A DNA stretch of 64,000 bases. Source: Synechococcus sp. WH 8016. Lineage in GTDB: Bacteria; Cyanobacteriota; Cyanobacteriia; PCC-6307; Cyanobiaceae. The position numbers were made by a program, and so were the translations under genes. The notes under the pieces were generated by a model. The model worked only from the letters and a program-made list of their open reading frames with translations, searched no databases and was not told the origin of the DNA. The stretch is taken from the NCBI RefSeq assembly GCF_000230675.1, contig NZ_AGIK01000002.1, positions 186,001 to 250,000 on the forward strand, written 5' to 3'. Shown in pieces: positions 9,166 through 18,444 of this stretch (the first letter of the stretch is position 1; each line of letters opens with the position of its first letter).

Positions 9166-10284
9166 CTAGTGATCGACGAACAAGCCCAGCTCCTCGCCGT
9201 AAGCCTGTGCCATCATCGCCACGCTGAAGTCGCGCAGCGCTCGCTCTCTGGCAGCGGCGGCCCTCTGCCGGGTTGCCTCTGGATCCGCCAACGCCTGGCG
9301 GATTCCATCAGCCAGAGCCTGGGGGCTGTTCGGCTCGACCAACAGGCCACACTGATCACCATTGAGTACTTCACGACAGGCGCCTACATCGGTAGCCACG
9401 ATCGGCACACCAGCAGCCATTGCTTCAGCTAACGCGATCCCAAATCCTTCATCAGGCCGGGCTGCAAAAACAAACAGATCCAACTGACTAAGCAAAGCAG
9501 GGATATCCCGGCGACTGCCGAGCAGCTGCACCTGAGAACCCAGCTGGAGATCGGCGATCAGAGACTCTAACTTAGGTCGCTGGCTCCCCTCACCGACCAA
9601 CCAGAGATCGGCCTGAACTCCCTGATCACGTAGGAGAGCTACTGCTCGGATTAGGCAGGGCTGATTTTTGTGCTGCTCCAACCGAGCAACCATACCGAGT
9701 CTAGGCGGCTTATTAGGAAGTAAAGTGCGACATTTTGAAACTGCAAACCGTTGAAGGTCACAAGCATTAAACACAGTACGCGCCTCCCTAGTGGCAACAC
9801 TGAAATCACGCACTGTGGCATCGCGGATATATGAGGAACAGCAAAGCAAACGATGCGTAAAGGGCCGACCTAGTTGCACAAGCAATTTCATTTTTACGAA
9901 GGCATACCCCGACCACACCGGCGGTAAATTACCAACATGAGCGCACACGCGCCGAACTCCAGCAAGTCGTGCTCCAAACGCGATAAAAGCATGCCATCCC
10001 AAAGGAAAACTCAACACGGCCACAGGCCTTAGATGCCAACATCTTTTAAAAATTAAAAAAGCTAATTTCGGGTAACGGACAAGGCCACGACCCAAATCCA
10101 ATGTAAAGATTGATACGTTTATTGATTCGAACTCAGGCCGCAGATCCTCAGGTTTATTCCGCAGACAAAGAAGCTCTACCGGCTGACCCTGCTCTTTAAG
10201 ATGACAAGCGAGCTGCAAAGCAAGCTGAGGACAACCTTCTGCCACAAGAGAGGTTATAACAATCAAAAGAGGTCGCGTACGCAT
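9166..10284 (-). CDS. GT4 family glycosyltransferase
   Basis: A 372-residue GT-B enzyme with a full set of GT4 marks: VFNACDLQRF (171-180), GMVARLEQHKNQP (197-209), LWLVGEGSQRPKLE (227-240) and DEGFGIALAEAMAAGVP with the EX7E pair E279/E287. It is the closest in style to the enzyme at 5048-6157, and both are probably members of the same cyanobacterial subfamily. It is separated from the upstream methyltransferase gene by six bases, so it is the third gene of a 12584-9166 operon. Its exact linkage and sugar are unknown. Confidence 0.85.
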   Translation of the reverse strand: MRTRPLLIVITSLVAEGCPQLALQLACHLKEQGQPVELLCLRNKPEDLRPEFESINVSIFTLDLGRGLVRYPKLAFLIFKRCWHLRPVAVLSFPLGWHAFIAFGARLAGVRRVCAHVGNLPPVWSGYAFVKMKLLVQLGRPFTHRLLCCSSYIRDATVRDFSVATREARTVFNACDLQRFAVSKCRTLLPNKPPRLGMVARLEQHKNQPCLIRAVALLRDQGVQADLWLVGEGSQRPKLESLIADLQLGSQVQLLGSRRDIPALLSQLDLFVFAARPDEGFGIALAEAMAAGVPIVATDVGACREVLNGDQCGLLVEPNSPQALADGIRQALADPEATRQRAAAARERALRDFSVAMMAQAYGEELGLFVDH

Positions 10285-10290
10285 GAGCCT

Positions 10291-11289
10291 CTAAGTGGTT
10301 AAATCAGAACTATCATCACAACAAGAGACACGTCTAACTCTTGCAATACATACTAGCTCGGGGCCAAGTCCCATCGAAGCCAAAATTGGCATCACAAAAA
10401 TCATCAAAATTCTGGCCGGAAAAATCAAGAAGCGTTGCTTAAAACCAGCATGATTAAGCGCAGCAAAAAGTGAGTCGTTGCGACGAACAGAACGCAACTT
10501 TAAGACTTCAAAACCAGTTCTGCCAAGAATATCGCTCAAAGCCTTCATAGAGTAATGATGGACATGGACTGGTGGATCCCACCCGTACCATCGCCGGCCA
10601 AAAACAAATCGCCAAATCGAAAAAGGATTAGGAATCATGATAATTAGGCGAGCACCAGATTTCATAGTTGTCTCAAGATTCAGCAAAAATTGCTCCGGAT
10701 TTAAAACATGCTCGAAGACATGATTCATCACAACATTTGATGCTTTCGCTATTAAGACGCGAGCCACTGGTGCAGCAAGATCCGCTTGAATCAAATCAAC
10801 ACCCATTTGACTAGCTAAACTAACCGAAGAATTTGATTGCTCAATACCAAAAACTTCAAATCCGCGCCTACCTGCTTCAATGCAGAAACCGCCTGATCCA
10901 GCACCAAGATCGACAATTGGACCTGGTTTAAGTTGACCCCAATAAGGGTATAGTTGTTCTCCTGCCGTCGCAAAATAACGAATTAATTGCTTAAGCGATA
11001 TAGTGCGTTGTCTCTGCTGGTGTTTTTTTACTTTAGCCAGAAATGAACGACCCCAATCCGATGAATACTTGGCTTGCTGCCTTGCATCGATCTTTTTATA
11101 GTAATCATCAAGCAAAATCCAAGATGGAAGCGGATCCTGACTAATAATCGAACATCTATTACAGCGAATATAGCAATAGCGATTACCTAAAAAACCTAAG
11201 TTTTCAGATACATGGCAAGCGACTAACTCCGTCTCGGCACTTTTACAAACAGGACAACATCCTGCGATTGGTGACCCTTTTGTACTCAT
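10291..11289 (-). CDS. class I SAM methyltransferase with N-terminal zinc-ribbon-like motif
   Basis: A protein of 332 residues. Near the N-terminus two CxxC pairs (C12/C15 and C43/C46) resemble the small zinc-binding module that precedes many sugar C- and O-methyltransferases. The Rossmann domain begins with IVDLGAGSGGF (125-135), continues with VFGIEQS and has a VMNHVFEHV segment near the usual motif IV. Such proteins methylate nucleotide-sugars or glycan ends; the substrate here is not known. Its start overlaps the stop of the upstream glycosyltransferase by four bases, which indicates co-translation. Confidence 0.78.
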   Translation of the reverse strand: MSTKGSPIAGCCPVCKSAETELVACHVSENLGFLGNRYCYIRCNRCSIISQDPLPSWILLDDYYKKIDARQQAKYSSDWGRSFLAKVKKHQQRQRTISLKQLIRYFATAGEQLYPYWGQLKPGPIVDLGAGSGGFCIEAGRRGFEVFGIEQSNSSVSLASQMGVDLIQADLAAPVARVLIAKASNVVMNHVFEHVLNPEQFLLNLETTMKSGARLIIMIPNPFSIWRFVFGRRWYGWDPPVHVHHYSMKALSDILGRTGFEVLKLRSVRRNDSLFAALNHAGFKQRFLIFPARILMIFVMPILASMGLGPELVCIARVRRVSCCDDSSDLTT

Positions 11290-12584
11290 TTTGAATACCC
11301 ATAATGAGAGAACATTTCATTGGCAATATGACTGAACTGTCTGGAAGAGGGTGAGCTAAATCGCGAGAGAATGCGTGGATTCGTCATGAGCTCTATAAAA
11401 AGCCGCCGCCACGCCACTACTTCAAGCGGCAATCGAAAACACCCGTCGACGCCCTCAAGTAGCTCTTTAATTCCACCTAAATTACTGCCAGCAACAGGTA
11501 ATCCGGCAGCAAAAGCTTCCAATACAGTAAGAGGCCCTGTTTCAAGCCAAGTGGAAGGTACAACAGCAAGATCGTAAGTCTGCAACTTGGGGAGCAACTT
11601 TTCTTTAGGAAGAGGACCTAGCACACGAAAGCGTTGATCACCATCAATGCGGCGAAGCAATTGTTGGCCATAAGTGTCATTCCAATCAGGTCCATAAAAA
11701 TCGATTTGCACAGAAGCATCAAGAGGCAGATCAAGAATCGCCTCAATCACCAAATGCAAACCCTTAACTGAATGACAACGCCCCCAATAAACCAAGCGCA
11801 AAATACCATCCTGCATGGGGGTTCGCTTACGAGGCAACAATGGTGGAGGACCTGCCGTGCGGATCAGATGAACTTTCTCAGCTGCAATACCCTGACGAAG
11901 GAGTACATCTCGGCTCCAAGCTGCAAGAACAAAAATAGAATCTGCAAGATAAGTTAACTCTTGCCAGGCGGCATGAAATTCACCAGTCAATTGTTTCCAG
12001 GTTAGAACATGAGCCCAAGCTCCGGGAGTCTCAGCAGACATTGGCCACCCCCCCTGCAAAGCTACCGCAGCTGCTAGCCATCGCGGTAGACCGGCGTAAT
12101 GGAGGCGGCAACGAGTACAACGCCGTTTACGAAGAACTCCATCACAAATTTTGCCGCTAGCATCGATCAAGGTGCCATTCATACAGCTGAAGCCTGGTGC
12201 ATGCACAGAAACTACAAGCTGTGCCCCAACAGCTTTTGCAGCATAAGCATGACTGAGCCCACAGCGATCGCTAAATGAGTGAAGGTGTACAACATCAGGC
12301 TTAAAATCATCTAGTAACTGTTTGAAACCTGGGATGTTAAGAGCGGTAGATGCAACTTGCATGACGCGCCCGCCAGAATGGACTGCAGGGAGGAGACATT
12401 GGTGGAGCTCCAAAGAAAATTTAAGAGAATGATCAGCTGAAAAAGTGGAAACGTTGTGGGCCGCCCAAAGCAACCTCAAAGAAGGGTTAAGGCGAAGCTG
12501 CGCGGATATCAGTTGATGAATGAAGATCTCCGTACCACCCATAACATTGGGATAAAGTGCGTTGCTAAGATGCAATATCTTCAT
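11286..12584 (-). CDS. GT4 glycosyltransferase with internal Cys cluster
   Basis: A 432-residue GT4 enzyme beginning MKILHLSNALYPNVMGGTE, a textbook GT-B N-terminus with the Gly-Gly-Thr-Glu loop. PDVVHLHSFSD (96-106) follows, then four cysteines (C124, C137, C146, C149) in the arrangement found in a subgroup of GT4 enzymes and likely to bind metal or form a structural knot. The donor domain shows VYWGRCHSVKGLHLVIEA and WLETGPLTVLEAFAAGLPV with the EX7E pair E318/E326. It is the first gene of the operon that ends at 9166. Sugar and acceptor are not determinable. Confidence 0.85.
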   Translation of the reverse strand: MKILHLSNALYPNVMGGTEIFIHQLISAQLRLNPSLRLLWAAHNVSTFSADHSLKFSLELHQCLLPAVHSGGRVMQVASTALNIPGFKQLLDDFKPDVVHLHSFSDRCGLSHAYAAKAVGAQLVVSVHAPGFSCMNGTLIDASGKICDGVLRKRRCTRCRLHYAGLPRWLAAAVALQGGWPMSAETPGAWAHVLTWKQLTGEFHAAWQELTYLADSIFVLAAWSRDVLLRQGIAAEKVHLIRTAGPPPLLPRKRTPMQDGILRLVYWGRCHSVKGLHLVIEAILDLPLDASVQIDFYGPDWNDTYGQQLLRRIDGDQRFRVLGPLPKEKLLPKLQTYDLAVVPSTWLETGPLTVLEAFAAGLPVAGSNLGGIKELLEGVDGCFRLPLEVVAWRRLFIELMTNPRILSRFSSPSSRQFSHIANEMFSHYGYSK

Positions 12585-12648
12585 AATGAGGCAAAAGCCT
12601 AAAAAATTAAATCAAAAACATAGTCGGTCAATTTAAATACAATGATCA

Positions 12649-12689
12649 TTGATCGTTAAGTCCATACAGGTTGATCGTTAAAACCATAC
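12649..12689. repeat. tandem pair of 19-base direct repeats, 22-base spacing
   Basis: TTGATCGTTAAGTCCATAC is followed 22 bases later by TTGATCGTTAAAACCATAC, 17 of 19 positions alike. It lies 65 bases upstream of the glycosyltransferase start at 12584. Two helical turns of spacing would fit a pair of operator half-sites, but this is only a suggestion. Confidence 0.5.
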
Positions 12690-12869
12690 GAGCCCCGGCA
12701 GCTTTCCGGTCTTGACTATAACGTGGCAAATCGCTACCCATAACAACTTTGCTCGAAATTTTAATTCCACGCCTAATCGTCGATTGACTCACTATAAATA
12801 TACATTATAATTGCAAGCATTACATCAGTGTATTCCCGAAAAGTTAACTACAAATAAAAACATAACGCA

Positions 12870-13532
12870 TCAGTTTCTGGACAGAGGTCGCGCAGGAACG
12901 CCTACGGCAGTGATCCCATCAGGAATGTCAGTTACTACAGCAGCACCAGCACCAATAGTCACATCAGATCCTATGCGTATCTGGTTTATCACAGAAGCGC
13001 CAATGCCTATCCAGCTTCGTTTCCCAACATGCACCTCACCAGCAAGACGAGCGCCAGGACAGATGTGAACCGCATCATCAAGTTTGCAATCATGATCAAT
13101 ACTACAACCAGTATTGAGAATCACACCCATGCCAATAGAAGCCTGAGCCTGCATAGCAACGTGCGCGAATACCACAGAAGCAGGACCAATTTGCACAGAT
13201 GGAGAAACGAAGGCTGTGGGATGGACCACAGAGGGCAGGGAATAGCCTGCGGCAATCAATGATTTAATCCAACGCAGACGAGTAGTTGCATGACCAATCG
13301 CAACAACAACCTCAGAATATTCATCAATACATGCTTTCTCAAAAACGAAATCAAGAGGACCAAGAACAGGCCGGCCAAGAGTTAAGGCTTCCTGCGTTGA
13401 ATTATAAAAATGGTCATCTAGAAAACAAATATCAGAAACATGCCCGGAAGCAAGAGCCGTCTCCGCTACAACCTTTGCATGGCCGCCAGCACCCAAAACA
13501 AGTAATTTACTCACAACTAAATGACTCAACAA
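12870..13532 (-). CDS. NeuD/PglD-type sugar O- or N-acyltransferase
   Basis: A 220-residue protein with the two-part layout of the NeuD/PglD family. The N-terminal Rossmann-like domain has LLVLGAGGHAKVV (10-22), and the C-terminal half is a left-handed beta-helix of hexapeptide repeats (for example VFAHVAMQAQASIG and IGIGASVINQIRIGSDV). The conserved His in SIDHDCKLDD fits the catalytic base of this family. These enzymes transfer acetyl from acetyl-CoA to an amino-sugar or sialic-acid-like substrate. A GTG at codon 7 is an alternative start. It stands alone between AT-rich gaps in the minus-strand cluster. Confidence 0.85.
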   Translation of the reverse strand: MLSHLVVSKLLVLGAGGHAKVVAETALASGHVSDICFLDDHFYNSTQEALTLGRPVLGPLDFVFEKACIDEYSEVVVAIGHATTRLRWIKSLIAAGYSLPSVVHPTAFVSPSVQIGPASVVFAHVAMQAQASIGMGVILNTGCSIDHDCKLDDAVHICPGARLAGEVHVGKRSWIGIGASVINQIRIGSDVTIGAGAAVVTDIPDGITAVGVPARPLSRN

Positions 13533-14001
13533 GGAAGTAAGTCAATGATGCCAGTCAAAACAAATTTCTGCAAAACCAAATTCCAGATTTCAAAAGCGCG
13601 GAGAGCGGCTTAAACGAGTGAATAAAATCTAAATCATTTTGGTACAGCAGTCAGACGGCTTAAGCGAGCTATCTGCTTTTCCAAATCGAAATCCAAGGAT
13701 AGAGTTTATAAATCTCATATTCTGAATAATAATCAAGTTTTCGGCCTAAAGCAGGAGACTACTCATCCTTCGAAAACCCAAAGAGACCACTCACCACATT
13801 GAACTTGCAATTTTATTTCAAAGCAGAATTAAAAGTTTGAATTCATTACGTATATACAAATCATAACTTAAGATCCCGCACGGAGCAGCAAATTATTGGC
13901 CGTCTATCCCGCAGTGGCTTAATCAAAAAAATTTATGCTTAATCTAAAAACAGCTTCAGCAATTCCATATCACCACAGCAAACAAATTATATCAACAATC
14001 C
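13533..14001. other. AT-rich intergenic stretch, nothing recognised
   Basis: About 470 bases between the acyltransferase and sulfotransferase genes. All six frames are short and none resembles a known family. It presumably carries the promoter of the acyltransferase gene and the 3' end signals of the sulfotransferase gene; no clear hairpin was seen. Confidence 0.4.
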
Positions 14002-14805
14002 TTAGGCAAGCTTTTGATTTAGTGGTTGCCCAACATCTTTTCTTAAGCTGTCGATGTCCGGAGAAAGACCCAACTCACGGAAAAAGGTACAGACGATGCT
14101 TAGTTCATTTAAATCATTCAATGTAATATCGAATGCCCTCATGCGTGGGTTTGTCTTCACGATAGATTCCCCCAATCGATATACTTCTTCGGCTTGCCAT
14201 TTAAGAAGAGATAGCCAATACGAGTCAAAGCAAAGGCGCGGGGAAAATGAAAAAATTTTCCATCGATACAAACCTAACGATTTGGCAAGATAATACAAAC
14301 GGACTATTAATCGATATTCAAGTTTTCCAATACCTGCTTTGCGCAGAAAAAAGAAAAAAGCTGGGGGCTGGATAACAGGAGATTGTGACAGTGGCGTTAT
14401 TAGCCAATTTCTACCAATTCCTGAAGGTGGTATGCACCTTATTCTTAAAGAAGAAGAAGCAATCTCAGAAATATCTCGACGCAGAAATATTACATTGACT
14501 TTATAACCGCGGTCAAGGATACTAGGGACAACGAAATGACCAAACGACTTTGAAAACATATTTGATGTTTCAACGTAGCAATCATATTCTGTAAGATAGT
14601 TCTCAATAAGATTAACTTTTTGTCTGGAGACTTGCTCAAGTAAAGAGCTGTTGCCTTGATTTTTGTAAAGCCTAAAAGAGTTGCCAATACAAGTAGGCTC
14701 AGGCTCGTGAAAGGCAATTGTAGCTTGACAAGCTTCGAATAACTTGGCGAGGTACGCTGTACCACACCGACCGGGGCTCACAACAAAAATCACCTGTTTT
14801 TGCAT
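14002..14805 (-). CDS. sulfotransferase family protein
   Basis: A 267-residue protein starting MQKQVIFVVSPGRCGTAYLA. The loop SPGRCGTAYLAKLF (10-23) is the 5'-phosphosulfate-binding P-loop of PAPS-dependent sulfotransferases, and VIFLRRDISEIASSS (105-119) matches the 3'-phosphate-binding strand and helix with the Arg and Ser. It probably moves a sulfuryl group from PAPS onto a sugar hydroxyl, which would give an acidic, sulfated surface glycan. It is flanked by non-coding gaps of 470 and 300 bases and so is probably transcribed alone. Acceptor unknown. Confidence 0.8.
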   Translation of the reverse strand: MQKQVIFVVSPGRCGTAYLAKLFEACQATIAFHEPEPTCIGNSFRLYKNQGNSSLLEQVSRQKVNLIENYLTEYDCYVETSNMFSKSFGHFVVPSILDRGYKVNVIFLRRDISEIASSSLRIRCIPPSGIGRNWLITPLSQSPVIQPPAFFFFLRKAGIGKLEYRLIVRLYYLAKSLGLYRWKIFSFSPRLCFDSYWLSLLKWQAEEVYRLGESIVKTNPRMRAFDITLNDLNELSIVCTFFRELGLSPDIDSLRKDVGQPLNQKLA

Positions 14806-15104
14806 CCTAGTAAAAAAGCTTGTACACTAATGATATTTTACACAATATCTGTATTTTAAAAAGAGCTTAGTTCCTTTGAGAGAAATTGCATAGACAGAAC
14901 CAAAAACTTAGAAGCAGACTGCCAGCAATCTGAATCACCAGCAAAACTCATCTGGTATTTTGCTGAATTGAAAAGAAATTCTTGAAAAAACATTACATCA
15001 GGACTTTAGCCAATCAATCCTGTTGAGGATAATATACATAAGGCATAAACTAAGCGTCAAAGAGAGGAGTTGTTACTAACATGAAATAAAATACTCTGGT
15101 TTTG

Positions 15105-16289
15105 CTACAAAATAGCTCGGCAAATTGTCTTAGAAATTGTTTGAGCGTACACATCCATAAACAAAGGAGTAATTGATGGATGAACAAGGAACATAAGACT
15201 GGTTTCGCCTAAAGTTTTGGCATTAGGAAGCCGCTGATCTGCTGTTATGCCTAACGGCTTGAAACATGCTTCCAGATAAACTTCACTACATCCACCTTGA
15301 AAGGCTGGATAACCTTCTCGCTTGATTTCTTCTACTATTCTGTCTCTACTCCAGTCAGCTCTCAAAGAACTGGGGTTTACATAACAATAGAACTTGTACC
15401 AAGCGTGTTCAACATTACTCGGAACGATAGGAATTCGAATCGCTGCAATCTTTTGTAGTCGTGAAATTAAAATTCTTGCATTAGTTTTTCTCGAATCATG
15501 CCACTCTTCCATTTTTTTCAATTGCTCTCTACCGATAATGCTCTGCATTTCGGTGAGCCTAAAGTTAGACCCAAAACTATCATGTAGCCAACGAAAGCCA
15601 CTGGGTTGCATATTAGGTGGCAGATTAACTTTTTCAAAGCTTTTACCATGGTCCTTTATGCTCCATACTTTGCTGTACAAGCTTGAGTCATTAGTTGTTA
15701 CCATTCCACCCTCTCCGCCTGTGGACATTATTTTATCTTGACAGAAGCTCCATGCACTTACGTCAGCATAGGAACCGACAGATCGCCACTTATTATTAGT
15801 TTTTATTTGTGCTCCATGCGCTTGGGCACAATCTTCCACAACCTTAATTCCATAGTGCTTAGCGAGTTCACAAATACTTTGCATGTCTGCAGGCCATCCT
15901 CCTAGATGAACCACAGATATAGCCTTTGTCTTTGGTGTGATCATCGGCTCAATAGTCTCAGCTGTAATGCACCCGCTATTTATATCAACGTCAGCAAATA
16001 CAGGTGTTGCTCTGAGAAGTGAAATGCTTGATGCGGTCGCCACAAAAGTTCTAGGAGTTGTAATTACTTCATCATTAATGCCTATATCGATTGAAAGATA
16101 AGCAGCCGACAAAGCAAGAGAGCCATTTGCTATTGCAATGGCATGGCTACAATTAGACCATTTAGCAAATTCACTTTCGAAAGATTTACCCTCTGATCCA
16201 GTCCAATAATTAACTTTTCCGGACGAAAGGACTCTAACGACTGCGTTCAGCTCTTCGTGGTCAAAAACGGGCCATGTTGGCAATGACAT
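15105..16289 (-). CDS. DegT/DnrJ/EryC1/StrS family aminotransferase
   Basis: A 394-residue PLP enzyme of the sugar aminotransferase family. Visible are the substrate-entry motif GKVNYWTGSEG (24-34), NGSLAL (55-60), VEDCAQAHGA (151-160) with the Asp that contacts the PLP ring nitrogen, and the Schiff-base lysine K186 in SFCQDKIMSTGGEGGM. These enzymes convert keto-sugar nucleotides to amino-sugars using glutamate; the keto-sugar is not known. No partner dehydratase lies next to it, so it may use a product made elsewhere. It is monocistronic, with 970 bases of remains upstream. Confidence 0.88.
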   Translation of the reverse strand: MSLPTWPVFDHEELNAVVRVLSSGKVNYWTGSEGKSFESEFAKWSNCSHAIAIANGSLALSAAYLSIDIGINDEVITTPRTFVATASSISLLRATPVFADVDINSGCITAETIEPMITPKTKAISVVHLGGWPADMQSICELAKHYGIKVVEDCAQAHGAQIKTNNKWRSVGSYADVSAWSFCQDKIMSTGGEGGMVTTNDSSLYSKVWSIKDHGKSFEKVNLPPNMQPSGFRWLHDSFGSNFRLTEMQSIIGREQLKKMEEWHDSRKTNARILISRLQKIAAIRIPIVPSNVEHAWYKFYCYVNPSSLRADWSRDRIVEEIKREGYPAFQGGCSEVYLEACFKPLGITADQRLPNAKTLGETSLMFLVHPSITPLFMDVYAQTISKTICRAIL

Positions 16290-16374
16290 GTTGTTTGATT
16301 TAAATAAGCCTGAATGTGTCTGTTTATGGTTGGCAGAAACGTAAACCTAATTGCCTGGATAAAGAAATGAAAAG

Positions 16375-16842
16375 ATGAAAGACGTCACTTGTTCGTGGGA
16401 GAATGTGGTAGAGGATGTGTTTGCAAGATTGTCTCAACAAAGTTTTCATCCAGATCGGCGCTATGAAATAAATATCAGGAAATATCCAATACTTCACTAA
16501 CTAACACCTCTTAGCGACAAACATGGAGTGGGAAATGAAGTTGTTGACGACGATGCAACAGCATTAAATTTCTTCATCAACACTGACAAGGAGCTTGGCA
16601 ACAGTCTATTCGCGTGATGGACAGAGATACCGCAGAAGTTGAGTGGACTTTGGCATTAAAATCATAAGCTATAAGGCCGTAAGAAAGCTAAAATCAAAAG
16701 AACTTGTCTATCTATCCCAGCGACCCCCGATAGCATGGGACTTCACGACAATAAATACAGATAAAAGCGAAGCGGAGAAAGTCTCTGCGGGTCATCATTT
16801 ACCGATCGTTTCGATAGGGCTCTGCTGCAGGCAAGCTTGACT
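16375..16842 (+). pseudogene. decayed ORF of unknown family
   Basis: From ATG at 16375 a frame reads 41 codons to a TAA at 16498-16500, continues open in the same frame to a TGA near 16615, and a one-base shift gives a further frame to about 16842. The pieces read protein-like in series, for example DDDATALNFFINTDKELGN, then FGIKIISYKAVRKL, then PPIAWDFTTINTDKSEAEKV and AGHHLPIVSIGLCC. A single ancestral gene of about 155 codons with two stops and one shift explains this well. I do not recognise the family. The rest of the 16290-17262 gap is AT-rich and holds nothing else I can support. Confidence 0.4.
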
Positions 16843-17262
16843 CATCACAATCATATTCAAATTAAATTATCTCTCTTAAAGCAACACTATAAAATTCCCT
16901 CTAAATAACACAAATAATTATTTATAAGATACAGCTTGTCCCTCAAAGTCGACAATTTTATAAATAAAACCTTTTTCAAACAAATTCTAAGCTCTAAGTT
17001 GCTAAAATGCAACGTAAAAGATCAGCCGGCATATTAAATGTTATACAGATTAATCTTATAATGATTTTTATATAACAGACGCTCATTCGTATTGCTATTC
17101 TTGAATAATAGCTTCACATGCAAGCATAATAGTATGTATGTATGTGTGCTGGGGGGTGGGATTAGCTTTTATGACTATTCACAACTATATTATCTTTAAT
17201 CTATAAATTATTTTCTACTCAGCCTTAAGAGAAGAAGACTTGTCAAACAATAGAACAATATG

Positions 17263-18435
17263 TTAAAAATTTACTTTACGGGATTTGGGAAGAAATTTAT
17301 CTTTAAAAGTTTTCAGCCGACTAACTAACATTTTGAAAGGACAGAAAATAAGCAGGTAACGCAAGCGTTTCAGCAAGAAAAACGGATTATCGATATTCTC
17401 CCTATAGGAATTAAGAAGCTGGACAGCAGCACTATGCCAATCTTGAAGTAAAGACGGAGGAATACTCAGGTCAGAAACAGATACTGGTATCTTTGCACTT
17501 TCTCTGCACACGCTTGACATGAGCTCAATACGATTTGTCTTCGATATAAAATCTCCCCTCGCAAGCAGGAAACCGCACAATGTTTGTAACCTTAGTAGCT
17601 TTAAGTGGCTAGAATCTAATGATCCGGTAAATGAGGTTGAAATCAGCCTATAAAATGTACCATAATCGTTAGAGAATGATCCTTGCCCAAAGGAAAGGCT
17701 ATAAAGGAGCAAATACATATCTAAGTACTTAACACAAGGGTTAAGCTGAGATAAGGCAGATTGCACAAGAGATCCTTTAAATAATTGAGAATGAAACGTA
17801 AACTGCAAACCTTCACTAACAATCGAATCAAGAGTATAGATATTATTATTTTTGCGAAGATATTTAATTTGTCTTTTGCCGGGAATTGTGGATTTTGCAT
17901 TAGACATCAAGCTAATTGATCCACTGACAACCAATTCTTCACAAGCATTTAATATTTTCAATTGGTTTAATATTTTCCTCTGGTGGAGAAAATAATCATC
18001 TCCATCAAGAAAGTTTATATATTTTCCCTTCGAAAATCTAACAAGTCTTAAAAAATTGGCCAAATAACATGGGTAACCCAATGAGATGCATTTGTCAGCC
18101 ATATTAGCATTTGCGCCCATGAAAATGACATCGCTATATTGCAATGAGAGCCTTGATAGAATTGCTAATTGCTTTTCGCAAGATGATCCATCATCCGCAA
18201 CTATAATCTGTATTCTGAAAGCTTCGGAAACTTGATTAACCGCTGATTCAACTGCTTTTTGTATATAATCTGATTGATTGTAGGTGGCAATGAGAATAGA
18301 TACATCATAGCTTATTTCACTATTTTTCTCGTGCATTTCAATTTTTATATGATCACTTCCAATGATTTGGTATGAGTTAGCTAAAGCAAGCTGAGTAAGA
18401 TTTTGAATAATTGAGGGAGTGGTAAGTGAGTCCAT
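17263..18435 (-). CDS. GT2 family glycosyltransferase
   Basis: A 390-residue GT-A enzyme. After about 40 extra N-terminal residues come VSILIATYNQSDYIQKA (45-61), VADDGS (79-84) and the metal-binding LDGDDYF (143-149) in place of the usual DxD. These are the standard GT2 marks for an inverting transferase using a nucleotide-sugar. The second half is not conserved and may set the acceptor. The stop of the DUF5672 gene's upstream partner lies nine bases away (18436-18444), so the two genes are coupled in one transcript. Confidence 0.82.
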   Translation of the reverse strand: MDSLTTPSIIQNLTQLALANSYQIIGSDHIKIEMHEKNSEISYDVSILIATYNQSDYIQKAVESAVNQVSEAFRIQIIVADDGSSCEKQLAILSRLSLQYSDVIFMGANANMADKCISLGYPCYLANFLRLVRFSKGKYINFLDGDDYFLHQRKILNQLKILNACEELVVSGSISLMSNAKSTIPGKRQIKYLRKNNNIYTLDSIVSEGLQFTFHSQLFKGSLVQSALSQLNPCVKYLDMYLLLYSLSFGQGSFSNDYGTFYRLISTSFTGSLDSSHLKLLRLQTLCGFLLARGDFISKTNRIELMSSVCRESAKIPVSVSDLSIPPSLLQDWHSAAVQLLNSYRENIDNPFFLLKRLRYLLIFCPFKMLVSRLKTFKDKFLPKSRKVNF

Positions 18436-18444
18436 TTTTAATCT

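Noticed and set aside
8986-9432. 148-codon plus-strand frame
   Set aside because: Half of it is antisense to a GT4 gene and the other half has no similarity or ribosome-binding site.
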